DNA of 64,000 nucleotides from Prionace glauca (GCA_037974335.1 CM075760.1:27305402-27369401); one strand, 5' to 3'; numbered from the stretch's first letter, positions 23,936 through 34,335 are shown. Numbers and translations are program-made. The notes: generated by a model not told the origin, from the letters alone.

Positions 23936-26685
23936 CTATTTTAAGATTCTAAGCAATTTAATAAATTGACAAAAAGGATATTTCAGCCCATTTCTTAACT
24001 CATTTCTAAATTTTTTCTGTGTCCCAGCGTAAATGAATGGATTCATGCAAGAACTCAGAAACTGAAGCATAAATCCTTTTTCCTCCAGGGTAAATGTTGA
24101 TTCACTGGAATTAGAACCTGAAAAGTAAGTAACCTTTGCAATTCGGACGTAGAGTATAGTTATAAAAAATAACAAATATAACATAATGAAACTGCCCGAG
24201 ATGGTGAAGAGTAAAACAATCGATCGTTTCCGCTTTTCCATTTCTGGATCAAGTTGATTCTCTCCATTTCCGTGGGCTCGGAGCCTCTTACGAGCTCCAC
24301 TTGCCGCAAGGATGTGTCTGACAGTCAGAGCATTGAGCAGTAAAATCAGAATGAACGGGAGAAAAGGGGTTACAATGCAACGAATCCAGTCATATGCAGC
24401 CCAAGCTGTTGAGATGTAAAAAAAAGCCTTTACATTACAGAACCAAGGCACTTTGTTAATTGTATATCTCGGTTCATATATGAAATACAAAAAGGCATTT
24501 TTTATGGAGGTCAGTGCAGTCACGATTCCTATCACCCAAGCAGCTGTCCTCTCAGAGCAATATTTCAGTTTCAGCTTCTGGCAACAAATGGCAACAAATC
24601 GATCGAAGGTGAAAGTGACCGTTAACCAGGCTGAGCTGTCTATTGCTGCAAAAATGAGCGCAGAACGGAGACTGCATATCGGCGTGATAGACAGGAAACT
24701 GAACGGGAAATAAATACCAGCAATCCGGTTTAATATTACAGCTGTTACAATGACCAAGAGATCAGTCACCGCCATGGACACCAGGTAGTAAGTGATACAT
24801 CCAGACAGGCCACATCTTCTTCGAGAGAAGATCACAATCACTGCCAAGTTAGCTGTAATAGCGAAAAGGAGAGAAAAAGAGTGTGTGTATGAATGGAGGA
24901 ATCGACTAGAAACAAAATCATCCACTTTACAGTTTATGTGTGAAATTATAACTTCTTGCTGCCAGAAACTTATCCCTTATGCCGTGGAAAATTGCTATCA
25001 GTTAAAAATAATCATTCGGTTTCGAAAGATGAATAAATTTGGAATAGAAAGTATTACATTACAGAATCAGGGCACTTTGTTAATTGTATATCTCGGTTCC
25101 TATATGAAATACAAAAAGGCATTTTTTGTGGAAGGCAGTGCAGCCACGATTCTTACAAATTAGAGATGTAACAAATAAAGGCATAGAATCGAAATCATAT
25201 CACTGAAGAATGGATTAGACAAACACGAAAATGCAACATCAGATAACCATACAGAATATTGAACTGGATCAATCACGACAAAATAGAAAAAGAATATTAA
25301 CTGTGAAATCTAACAAGAACATAGATTATATCTGACTGCGGATCAGAAGTTCCCCCGGCAATAAAAAAAAAACATCAAATCTTTCATTATCAAAAACGTC
25401 AGTTATCGGCCTGTTAAAACTACGCAAATTAAATTGACTTTTTTTTTACATTCCGGCTGATACTTTGAACTGGATGCAGAATTATGTCGGTCCTGCAACA
25501 AGTAATAATTTGTCGGGTAATAGTAATAATAATTATTATGTCGGGTCCTGCATCACTTCTGTCTTGATCAGGACCAATGAAACTGACATATGATGAGGTC
25601 TCAATTGGAGAAAGATAATAAAACACTTCATCAGTGCTACACAGCCCTAATGCTCAGTTTACCCTGATAGTGAATATTTGGAAAATACATTGTGCACGTT
25701 ACCTGAGATGATGCCAGGAGTCATGGTTACTAAACTAATGCTGATAAATCAATTGTGAACAGAACAATCCTAGACATTGCGGCCGATAGGCGCAGAAGGA
25801 AATCACGCAATCAACGGTCGCTATCTTAGAACAAACTACAGAAGCGGGTTTAGAAGAAGGGCAGCCTTGTGAAGTAGTCAGTGTGATAGGATAAAGATCG
25901 AAATACTTTTTTTGTGACTGAGGGGACATTCCAACAGTTCACAGGTATTTACCATGTATCAGTCAAAAAATATTTGCAAATCACCGTCCCTTCAACAAAC
26001 TCAGTTGGAATTTTTTTTGACTGAATATCCCTCAAAGCGAATGTCTCAATGGCATTGTCATTGAGACATTATAATCATTGCGGAAGGTGAAGGAGTGTGA
26101 GAATTCAGTCACACCAGCAGTGCTGGTGCCATATTGAAACAAACTGTACATCCAAATCACTTTATGATAATAGAGCTCCAATAATGTTGTTAACAATGCA
26201 TTGATATTATGATGGCAGTACACTCGTTCACTCGTGGTCAGAACATCGAAACAGCAAGAGGTAATTGTGATAAATGAGGCATATTATACATCTGATTTAA
26301 TGAAATGAGCCTGAATACTGTCAGCAAGAATTTGATAGGGGATAAGTGTGAGGGCGAGTGTGAGATTTAAACAATTCATATTGCAAATATATGGCAATGG
26401 AGGGAATAAATTATCACCACGAATGACGTGTCAATATTTCTAAATATAAATGTTATTGCGAAAGAGAAGAAAATATACCTTTAAATGTGAAAATGATATC
26501 CCATTGCATTGGAGAAGGAATATATGTATCGTGGAAATGCACAACTTGCAAAAACACACTGTTAATGCAACAAAAGAACGATTCACACAGCTAATAACAA
26601 ACTGCAATAAAGTACCTGGAACTCCAATAGCTGCAATGACAGGATAGTAAATCGCAAACACCAAACCTTTTGGTATTCCATGCAT
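23936..26685 (-). CDS. GPR139-like rhodopsin-family receptor B (two exons)
   Basis: On the minus strand exon 1 is 26685-26616 (70 nt, donor GTACTT) and exon 2 is 24852-23936 (acceptor TATTACAG). Together they encode 328 residues. The start MHGIPKGLVFAIYYP nearly matches that of receptor A (MHGLPKGLVFVIYYP), which supports both start choices. Motifs are P-A-N-L-A in TM1, TDLLV in TM2, a TM3-top Cys (TPICS), DRF for DRY, an ECL2 Cys (WFCNV), a basic ICL3 (GARKRLRAHG), and NPFIY in TM7. It is intact and likely functional as a plasma-membrane receptor with unknown ligand. It is convergent with receptor A and divergent from receptor C. A scrap of exon 2 is duplicated in its own intron at 25053-25160. 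Confidence 0.9.
25053..25160 (-). pseudogene. Duplicated scrap of receptor B coding exon inside its own intron
   Basis: About 108 bp here are nearly identical and in the same orientation as receptor B exon 2 at about 24430-24535 (shared words include 'tgttaattgtatatctcggtt' split by few changes, and 'tatgaaatacaaaaaggca'). The scrap corresponds to the TM4-ECL2 part of the receptor. It has no splice sites that would make it a sensible exon and probably arose by local duplication. Confidence 0.75.
25161..26615. other. Intron of receptor B
   Basis: AT-rich and anonymous, with no recognised transposon or RNA gene. Simple runs of A/T and a short ATA/ATT-rich patch (about 25500-25545) are present. 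Confidence 0.5.
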
Positions 26686-26734
26686 TTCAATCTCAAGCTC
26701 TGAGCGTGTTCTGCATGCACTGAAACATGGTGAA

Positions 26735-26742
26735 ATTTATAC
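26735..26742 (-). promoter_or_regulatory. TATA-like box upstream of receptor B
   Basis: The minus strand reads GTATAAAT about 50-57 bases upstream of the receptor B start codon. The spacing allows a very short 5' UTR. Similar TATA-like text precedes receptor A. Inference from position and sequence only. Confidence 0.35.
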
Positions 26743-26749
26743 ACGACAG

Positions 26750-27876
26750 CAGTCTCCTGGGAGATAATTAGATGGTTTACGTTTCAGATGATTATTTTTG
26801 TAACAGCACCTGCTGGACTGGTGTTTATTATTTTTCATTGAATGCAACGTTTAATTTTCATGGAACCTGATACAACTCTAAAGTATTATGAACAGAATGA
26901 CCCAGAAAATTAATTGTGAAAATGGTGGGGTTTTGTGTTATGAGCTTCGGCCAAATCAGCCAACTTCTCCCTTGACCCCACTCCAGAATCGTGCCAATGA
27001 ATTGATCAAAAACCAAGAACAATGTGTTGTCCAACCTCTCTGAAATTTCATATCTGTTTTGTTGCAACTGTGTGCATGTTCAATGTGGACATGTTCAGTT
27101 AAGTACTCGGTGTGGATATCTCCAGTTCAACATAACGAGATCAGTGCACAGATCAGTGCTGTTGTATTATGTTTGGACAAGCCTAGGTCACCATTAATAT
27201 GACCACCACAGTGCATTTGCATTTAGATATTTACTGTGTGGTATGTGTAAATGCAGTGTAAAATAAACTTGTTGAGGAAACATGATGACATTCTGAGGGC
27301 ACAATTTCAGATATGGGTAGTTCAATTCATTGTATCCTTCATTCACTATAGCCCTATAGTGTGAGGGTCAGTATATCACCATTGCTTCAGTGTACTTCCA
27401 CTCTTATACTTTACAACTGGTAAATGAGTTGGCAGCAACGTTTCCATACCTGGGAATCAGATAAAGAGATTGTGTGAAACAATTCTGTTATATTCCTGGC
27501 TAAAATGAAGGGAAAGTGGTGTAAGTATTGGGGATCCAATGAATCTAACCAAATTGATCAATTGTCATGTCAAACAGACGCAATTCTGATGTAGGGGGAT
27601 AAAAGTAGAGGTTCCAAAGGTCTTCCCTGTGAGCCAAATACTGAAGAGTCCCGAGGCGGAGTTTCAAGGAAACTGCCGTCAAAGGAGGAGCCAAACTTCC
27701 AAGGCTGAATTCCACAAAAAGCCCTCTCAAAGGAGCCAGAGAGGGTTTAACCTTTCAGACTGATCACCCACTTCAAGTTATAAAAGCCAATGTCTTAAAG
27801 TAGTTCAGTAAACCTTGTTCATGAATAAACTTATTTAAATTTACTATCCAGAGAATTCTGCCTTTGCCTTAATTGG
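26750..27876. other. Intergenic region, unassigned
   Basis: I recognise no gene. From about 27540 to 27870 the sequence has the look of an interspersed repeat (a compact GC-richer stretch ending in 'gaataaacttatttaaattt'), but I cannot assign a family. Confidence 0.3.
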
Positions 27877-28187
27877 TTAAAGTCTTGTCTGAACCAAAGT
27901 AAATTTCTTTCCACAGTGAATGCAATTGAACGGCCTCTCCTCAGTGTGAACTTGGTGTAACATGAGGCTGGCTGACTGAGTGAATCCCTTCCCCCACACA
28001 GCGCAGGTGAATGGCCTCTCCCCAGTGCGAGTGCGTTGGTGTGCAGTGAGTGTGGATAACTGCCTGAAGCTCTTTCCAAAGGAGGTGCAGTTAAACGGTT
28101 TCTCCTCAGTGTGAATTCTCTTGTGTACGACCAGGTTGGCTGACTGAGTGAATTCCATCCCACACTCAGAGCAGGTGAATGATTTAA

Positions 28188-28520
28188 AAACAAACAAACA
28201 ACAAAGAACAACCCAGCACGGGAAACAGGCCCTTCGGCCCAACGAGTCCGCGCCGCCACATCACCCTACACCTATTCTACCCTGCGTGTCTACGAATGGA
28301 ACCCTACTCAGTCAGATTCAGGGGAGAATAGTGTCAATTTGGTAAAAACCGATTAGCCTGAGAGCACATCTTTGGGGTGTGGGAGGAAACCGGAGCGCCC
28401 GGAGGAAACCCACGCAACCACAGGGAGAATGCACAAACTCCCACAGACACAGGCCCAAATCCATGTGTCTGCACAGCCAGCAGTGCTAGTCACTAAGCTG
28501 TTGCGGCGCCCACCTACCGG
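28188..28520 (-). mobile_element. V-SINE copy inserted in the zinc-finger remnant
   Basis: On the minus strand the V-SINE core ('gggtttcctccgggcgctcc' and 'ccacaccccaaagatgtgc') is followed by the tail 'gttgggccgaagggcctgtt'. A CAAA-type simple run (28185-28205) is at its 3' end. It interrupts the zinc-finger frame just after the first remaining finger. The tail resembles that of 16795-17047. Confidence 0.75.
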
Positions 28521-28704
28521 TCCAGGATCAAGCACACACACTGACATGAAGTACTAGGCCACTCCTGGAACTTCCAAGAGCAGCCCACGCACGACCCGCC
28601 GTGTGAATGCCCCTCGTTTGACACGAGGTGGACCTCCACCTGTGGAATAAAGACAAAAATATTAATCTTACAGCCTGCCTTTCCGGTGTCTCCCGAGGTT
28701 TAAC

Positions 28705-29560
28705 CCTATTTAATAGCCCCTACCATATCCCTCATTTCTCGTTTCACTCATGTGCCTATCTAACTGCATCTTAAACGCGTCCAACGTTCCTGCCTCCATC
28801 ACCCTACTCGGTAGCGCGTTCCAGACCCCCACAACTCTCTGCGTAAAGAACCTTCTTCTCACCTCCAAATTATACCTCTCCCCCCTCACCCTTAAATGAT
28901 GACCTCTCGTGTTCGTACCCAGTCTAGGGAGCAGTCTCTCACTATTATCTCTATCCATTCCATTCATTATCTTATATACTTCTAACATGTCCCCTCTCAA
29001 TCTCCGTCTTTCCAAGGAGAATAGTCCCAGTTTCTTCAACCTCTCCTCGTAACCCAGTCCCCCCATGCCAGGCAACATCCTGGTAAACCTCCTCTGCACC
29101 CTTTCCAGAGACTCCACGTCCTTCCGGTAGTAAGGTGACCAGAACTGGACGCAGTACTCCAAATGCGGTCTAACCAATGTTCTGTACAACTGAAGCATTA
29201 GACAGCAGCTTTTATACTCTATGCCCCTTCCTATAAAGGCCAACATCCCATAAGCCTTCCTAACAACGTTCTCCACTTGTGACGCAACCTTCATGGATTT
29301 GTGAACCTGCACTCCCAGGTCCCTCTGTATGTCTATACTCCTAATCGGCCTCTCTTTAATCACATAGCTCCTCTCTGCATTATTCCGTCCAAAATGCATC
29401 ACCTCGCATTTGTCAGGATTAAATGCCATCTGCCACCTATCTGCCCACTGCACCAACCTATCTATATCCTGTTGTATCACCTGACAATCCAGTTCCGTAC
29501 CCGCCAACCCTGCCATCTTGGTGTCATCAGCAAACTTGCTAATCACACCACCTACACCCC
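28705..29560 (-). mobile_element. CR1-clade LINE 3' half, largely open
   Basis: On the minus strand an open frame runs from the FADDTK RT box (KFADDTKMAGLAGTE) through WQMAFNPDKCEVMHFGRNN, LEYCVQFWSPYYRKDVESL and RRFTRMLPGMGGLGYEERL to the natural C-terminus (RHMSETRNEGYGRGY). It is sharply 5'-truncated at 29560, where zinc-finger sequence resumes. It belongs to the same subfamily as 14400-16475 and looks fairly young. Confidence 0.9.
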
Positions 29561-29835
29561 AGCGTGACACGCTTGTGTGCTTAGGTTGGATGAAGACCTG
29601 AAGCTCTTCCCACAAGAAGTGCAGCTGTATGACTTCTTCCCAGTGTGATTTCTCTGATATGTTAGCAGAAAAAAAGACAGAAGAAGAATCAATCCACATT
29701 AAACAATGTTGATAACACCATATAACAGTACAGCGGGGAACAATTGACAGCTATTTTTTTATTGGCACCCACGGGCTCTTTGCCAACAGGCAACTGTTTA
29801 CTGTGAATGCTGATGGTGAGAAACTAGTAAAATTC

Positions 29836-29909
29836 CATCCCTGGGTGGTCTCGAACCACCAACCTTTCGATTAACAGGCGAACGCGCTGACCAATTGCGC
29901 CACAGAGAC
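29836..29909 (-). tRNA. tRNA-Asn-GTT: tRNA-Asn (anticodon GTT)
   Basis: The 74-nt minus-strand cloverleaf starts GTCTCTG and ends CAGGGAT plus G. The anticodon loop is CTGTTAA (anticodon GTT), the A box is TGGCGCAATTGG and the B box is GGTTCGAGACC. The T stem pairs perfectly. The acceptor has two G-T wobbles, and the last anticodon-stem pair is a C/T mismatch (31/39), which may lower activity. TTTT follows 3 nt after the gene, as expected for a pol III terminator. Confidence 0.85.
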
Positions 29910-30663
29910 TGAGACAGTGGACATTAAGTATATTCTAAAGTAGTGTGTCAATGACTACAATTCTATTTCTGAAAACCTGTTCCAGAACTGCAGCATGACC
30001 GCACTGTTTATAATTCCATACAAGTCTCTTTAGTTCCGTTGATCCCGCAGCACTGTTGTAGTGTGTTGGTTATTCCCTTTCTCCTATGAACGGGCAGGTA
30101 AAATAAATCCACGTCTCTTCTCACAGGGAGGAATTCAACGGGAGGCAAAGGAACTGGCCACCATTTGTATTATGGGATTGAACCATTCAGGCACATAAAT
30201 TCCGACCCGTTACAGGAAGGTCCAGTAGATCTGCACTGAGCCTCGATTTCCTCATCTGCCTGAGTTGCTTTTCCTGTTTCTTAGTGATGAAAAATGATAT
30301 ATGAAAAAAGATTCTTCTGTGAAATATGCGCCATTTCCCCTAGTTCACTTACAATATCACTTTTATCTGTCTGTTTGAGCACACGGTACAATCAGATATT
30401 TCAGTTGGTGATTTACCATATTACTCTGCTCCGAAAACCCATTAAATTCTGTTGGAGACTGAACAAGATGCGGATAAAAGCTCGTTGTCAAAATCGACTT
30501 CCCTGTCTTTTCGTCAAAATAACGTGTTTATAATTTCACAGAAAGTATTTGAGGGTGATATCAGATCAACGATAACCTGTTTAACATCGAAGTTCGGCAC
30601 ATGTTGAGCGACAAACTGAAATCAATCAGTTTTCTCTTCCACCACATGAAAAAGCTTAATAAA
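29910..30663. other. Between tRNA genes, nothing recognised
   Basis: AT-rich spacer without a gene or repeat that I can name. Confidence 0.5.
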
Positions 30664-30736
30664 TGTTTCTGCCCGGTTTCGAACCGGGGACCTTTCGCGT
30701 GTGAGGCGAACGTGATAACCACTACACTACAGAAAC
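30664..30736 (-). tRNA. tRNA-Val-CAC: tRNA-Val (anticodon CAC)
   Basis: The 73-nt minus-strand gene starts GTTTCTG and ends CAGAAAC plus A, with a fully paired acceptor. The anticodon loop is CTCACAC (anticodon CAC), the A box is TAGTGTAGTGG and the B box is GGTTCGAAACC, with a paired T stem. The sequence appears the same as the common vertebrate tRNA-Val(CAC). A run of five T lies about 11 nt downstream on the minus strand. Confidence 0.95.
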
Positions 30737-31377
30737 AGCTGCAAGCGTAGTACAGCAAATTTGCCTGTCTGCAATGTTCAACTATCTTGTGTTGCTGCAG
30801 GTTCCGATGGTCAGACTGAGAGCCCATGTCACTGAATTCAGGAAGATAACCGTTACTTTCAATCTGATTGTACAACTTATCCCGAACACCAAAACTGAAA
30901 AGAGTTCATCTGGCAAATATTTAAGGGAGCAGTGGTGTCTGCCCATTCATTAATACATCATTTTCAACTTTCTTCGAATAATCTCAACCAAATGCCCTCA
31001 ATGATAAATGCAAATTACTGCGGATGGGAAAGAGGAAATGCTCCAAAATCTCCCAATGTCTGACAGCACCTCTAAGGAGTGAAAAGGGCGGATGTTTCGG
31101 GTCCAGATGACACTTTATCAAACGGAGTTACTCCGATCGAGAAGACAGGCAGGAACACAGACGGAATGGCTGTTTGTCGATATAAGAGACAGAATTGCAA
31201 ACATTGAGACTGCAATCCCTGCCCAGAGGATGGATGGGGAATTTCTAACTGAGCTTCAAATCCTGTCAATTTCACCTCCCGTCATTTCTCATCGTGACTT
31301 ATTTTTGTTGAAAATTATTGGAAATAAAGCAATGAGTGCAGAGATGGTCAATTCATTACAAATCTCTCACATCAGCA
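30737..31377. other. Between tRNA genes; scrap of a short repeat
   Basis: Around 31008-31130 the text ('attactgcggatg', then 'tgtttcgggtccagatgac') matches the short repeat also seen at 54365-54600. No gene. Confidence 0.4.
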
Positions 31378-31438
31378 TCACTGAGGGTCCAGTGATCAGG
31401 ATCGGCGCCGTGACGCGATTTCGATTCCCAGTCACGGA
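31378..31438 (+). pseudogene. tRNA-Glu-like relic
   Basis: Decayed 61-nt sequence with a Glu-type start (TCACTGAGGGTCCAGTGATC), the AGGATCGGCGCC anticodon-stem text, and a B-box-like TTCGATTCCCAGTCACGGA. About 11 nt of the anticodon region are missing relative to a 72-nt tRNA. It cannot fold as a normal cloverleaf. Confidence 0.5.
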
Positions 31439-31791
31439 GTGAATCAGTTTTTGGTCAATTCTTTATTTAATGAAAACTCGCCTCACCGCGTCTGTGAAGG
31501 GAACAACATCTACATCTTCCAGCTGGATGAACTGGCATCGGAGCTGGAGAAGTCAGAAATGTAACACTAACGAAAAACTCTGAAGAACATACATGTCAGA
31601 TACACAACATACATGTCAGATACACATACAGCACACATGTCAAATCATGTCACTTTCAAGTTGCGGCTTTTAACTTCCTGCTCTCCACCTCAGACCTTTC
31701 CACATTCATCAAAAACCCCACACCTCAAACCCCATCCTGCTCCTCAATCCACTGATAATGCTACTCGTACCGTAAAGAGGTGACAGCATTT

Positions 31792-31864
31792 GGCTCCATA
31801 GCTCAGTGGTTAGAGCACTGGTCTTGTAAACCAGGGATCGCGAGTTCAATTCTCGCTGGAGCCT
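31792..31864 (+). tRNA. tRNA-Thr-TGT: tRNA-Thr (anticodon TGT)
   Basis: The 73-nt plus-strand gene starts GGCTCCA and ends TGGAGCC plus discriminator T, with seven perfect acceptor pairs. The anticodon loop is CTTGTAA (anticodon TGT), the A box is TAGCTCAGTGG and the B box is AGTTCAATTCT, with a perfect T stem (GCGAG/CTCGC). No strong T-run directly follows. Confidence 0.9.
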
Positions 31865-32282
31865 CTCCCCAAAGTTTAGCTAATATAAACTGTATGAAAA
31901 AGACAGGTAGAGTAGGAGGGGGAAGCGGAGTGTTCTTCTGAGTGGAGGGGCAGGTCAGGTGCAATATTGGACAGTAAAAAGATATTCTTCTTCGTGAAAA
32001 ACATAGAAAGATCAGAGCATGTTTGACGAGCTGAAAAATATAAATGTTGATATTAAAAATATAATAGATGCGTTTGTTTCCTGGAATGCTTAAAGTTAGC
32101 ATGTAGGTGCAGCAGATAATTGGAAGGGAAATTATATTTTGAAACTACTTTCTTGCCGGCAGACTGGAGTTCAAGAATAACGAGGTGTCTGCAAATGATC
32201 ACTCAAAGCATTTGACCGACTTGTTGTTGCTACCACATTGAATGAAAAAAATCACGTGCTTTTAGTGACCATTTGCATCTGG
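31865..32282. other. No feature recognised
   Basis: AT-rich spacer. Confidence 0.4.
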
Positions 32283-32495
32283 CGGTTCCCTGCCAGTTGA
32301 AGCGGTGGAGGCCAACTCGCTAAATATATTTAAGTCACGGGTAGATAGGTTTTTGACAGACAGGGGAATTAAGGGTTATGGGGAGAAAGCGGGAAAGTGG
32401 AACTGATCCAAATCAGATCAGCCATGATCTTATTGAATGGCGGGGCAGGCTCGAAGGGCTAGATGACCTACTCCTGTTCCTATTTCTTATGTTCT
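32283..32495 (+). repeat. CR1 LINE 3' end
   Basis: Last part of the CR1 coding region and UTR. It reads as LPVEAVEANSLNIFKSRVD, then GIKGYGE, and ends in the 3' terminal 'ttcctatttcttatgttctta'-type sequence. Same subfamily as 21988-23592. Confidence 0.8.
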
Positions 32496-32999
32496 TATCT
32501 TATGGCAGCATGGTTAGTGAAGGTTTGAAGGGTCGAAGGTCACCTGTGCTGTAATTTTCTCTGTTCTTTGTACTGCCATTTTTCTTTACCCAAAACTGAG
32601 CTTCAGACCCTGTCGCTTTATATTTAACCACTCCATCTCTGACATCTTCTCCAATCACACAACTCTGTGAGATGTCTGTACTCATTTACTGTGGCATCAC
32701 GAGCGTTCCACATACAACATGACTTGTATCGATAAATTCTCATCTTGAACTTCTCATCTCAATTGAAATTTCAAGGCATGTAGAGCCTTTTGATCAGAAT
32801 GGTCCTGATTCCCATCCCCTTTTAATGTGAACAAGTTGTTTCTGATTTCACTACAGAGGTTGCCTACTAAACAATGACTGAACACAGGGGGTGAATGTGA
32901 GAAGCTGAAGTTTCCAGATGAAGAGGTTCCCAATGTCTCTGAGCAGCTGAACTGGGGAAACTTTTGGGCAGAGACTGTCCTGCTGGTATTTCCCTTCCT

Positions 33000-33720
33000 G
33001 GCCACCGGCCGTCGCTGTAACACGCCCGGGCGCTTCTCCGCCCAGTGTCACCTCTTGCCCATTCTGGCCCGGCCGCTGCTCGTTGGCGGAACATCCGGGT
33101 CCTGTAGAGAGGCGGAGCCAGACGCCATATTGCCGTGACGTCACTGTCAGCCCCTTCCCCCGTCGAGGGAAAACCGACGGTTCAGAAATGTAGAAAGTGA
33201 GAGAAATTCCCTCCCGCCGGGAGCGGAATTAAAATTAAATGAAATACATATTTTTATAAGAAACGGGTGGCGGAACCGCGCATGTGCTGTAGTATTTTCC
33301 CAGAGCGCACCGCGCGGGTGTGATTGAAAAACAGACGCAATAAAAAAAAGAAACGATTTTCCCGAATGGAAAAGGAACCGAAAGTCTGACGGGTGAGAAT
33401 GTGAATAATAATCATCAAGATTCAAAATATTAAAAGATTAAAATGTAACTGTCTGGGCGCATGTGCAGGAGGGGAATTCTACCAGAGTGCAGCGCGCGGG
33501 ACGCCGTCTCTCCTGGCAACGCAAGATGGACGCCGGCCGTCTCCCCTGGCAACGCAAGATGGTCGCTGGCCGTCTCCCCTGGCAACGCAAGGTGGACGCC
33601 GGCCGTCTCCCCTGGCAACGGAAGCTGGACGCCGGCGGTCTCCCCTGGCAACGCAAGATGGCCACCGCCGGCGGTGAGTGATTGTGGCGCAGGCGCAGTG
33701 AGGTCTGCCTGCAGCCCATT
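33000..33720. promoter_or_regulatory. CpG-rich, promoter-like island
   Basis: CpG dinucleotides are dense here, in contrast to the rest of the window. A perfect palindromic CRE (TGACGTCA) lies at 33136-33143. NRF1-like GCGCATG/GCAGGCGC text occurs at about 33277, 33457 and 33688. Two related segments of about 45 bp (33275-33320 and 33455-33500, both ending in a GCGCGGG word) flank the middle. A splice-donor-like GTGAGT lies at 33674 after an ATG in good Kozak context (33658). This looks like a broad, possibly bidirectional promoter and first exon, but the downstream gene is not identified. Confidence 0.55.
33506..33670 (+). repeat. Five tandem 33-bp units with RFX-like and YY1-like words
   Basis: Units start at 33506, 33539, 33572, 33605 and 33638, each exactly 33 bp, with only a few substitutions between them. 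Each holds CCTGGCAAC (the form of an RFX half-site), and four of the five hold an AAGATGG- or AAGGTGG-type word (the YY1-like form that often overlaps start codons). Because 33 is divisible by three, frames stay open on both strands; the peptide unit in the frame with ATGs is GRLPWQRKMDA. Motif identities are from memory of the consensus. Confidence 0.8.
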
Positions 33721-33907
33721 GTCCAGATTGCCCCCAGTGGATGTGGTGGGGATGGTGCAGCAGATGGAGCAACAATCCCAGTTTCAATGGGGGGAGAGAA
33801 GCTGCAATGCTGCTCCCTGTTGTTCACTCCTCTCCCCAGTCTCAGCATTGCAGAGTCTTTAAACAAGAGGGTGCAATGTCACAGCGGCACCTTGACCTGC
33901 AGTTCAA

Positions 33908-34165
33908 GTTTATTTATTAGTGTCACTAATAAGTCGGCTTACATTAACACTGCAATGAAGTTACTGTGAGAATTCCCCTAGTCTCACATTCGGGTGACAC
34001 TGAGGGAGAATTTAAGCACGGCCCAATGCCCCCTAACCCAGCACGTCTTTCAGACTGGGGAAGTAAACCGGAGAAAACCCACACAGTCACGGGGAAAACG
34101 TGCAAATGACCCACAGGTCCCTGGCACAGTGAGGCTGCGGTGTTAACCACTGTACCACCATGCTG
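33908..34165 (-). mobile_element. V-SINE copy with 'tttattagtgtcac' tail
   Basis: Minus-strand element. The tRNA-like head is at 34165 ('gcatggtggtacagtggtta' on the minus strand), followed by a shortened core and the tail, which on the plus strand reads 'tttattagtgtcactaata' then 'acactgcaatgaagttactg'. The same tail alone occurs at 35569-35622. Confidence 0.75.
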
Positions 34166-34260
34166 ACACTGGGGATAATGTATTTGGGGGGAACACGGGG
34201 CAGGTGGGGGTATCGCTAAGTCAATTTGATGAGGGGGGGGCATCAGGAAAAATCAGGCTG

Positions 34261-34335
34261 CTCTGCCCAGTGTCACCTTTTGCCCATTCCGGCCCGGCCG
34301 CTGCTCGTTGGCGGAACATCCGATTTGAAAGGCGG
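34261..34335. repeat. Second copy of part of the CpG island
   Basis: About 75 bp here are nearly the same as 33035-33116, in the same orientation (shared 'gcccggccgctgctcgttgg' and 'cggaacatccg'). It looks like a local duplication of promoter sequence, 1.2 kb apart. Confidence 0.75.

Larger units (their letters stand above)
27877..29680 (-). pseudogene. C2H2 zinc-finger gene remnant split by SINE and CR1 insertions
   Basis: On the minus strand the upstream part (about 29680-29561) reads HTGKKSYSCTSCGKSFRSSS, a linker and finger start. After the inserted CR1 (28705-29560) and SINE (28188-28520), three more fingers and part of a fourth follow at 28190-27880: FTCSECGMEFTQSANLVVHK, then fingers in which the second zinc-binding Cys is lost (C-T-S-F-G and C-A-V-W-G), then a truncated C-I-H-C-G finger. 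Linkers are H-T-E-E-K-P/R-P and R-T-G-E-R-P. The missing Cys residues, truncation and two insertions show a dead gene. A live parent gene may lie elsewhere. The CpG-rich island at 33.0 kb could have been its promoter (speculative). Confidence 0.75.

Noticed and set aside
27540-27870. Possible LTR or other repeat end
   Set aside because: No matching second copy, primer-binding site or coding region is visible, so no family can be named.
27877-28242. Working zinc-finger protein gene
   Set aside because: Zinc-binding Cys residues are missing in two fingers, the array is truncated, and a SINE and a LINE split it.
33506-33670. Five evenly repeated 33-bp units as a CRISPR-like array
   Set aside because: The units are contiguous with no spacers and sit in a CpG-rich vertebrate promoter-like region; it is a plain tandem repeat.
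33463-33866. Several overlapping open frames on both strands with 11-residue repeats as protein genes
   Set aside because: A 33-bp period keeps every frame open by arithmetic. Only the ATG-donor arrangement hints at a first exon, and no downstream exon is seen.
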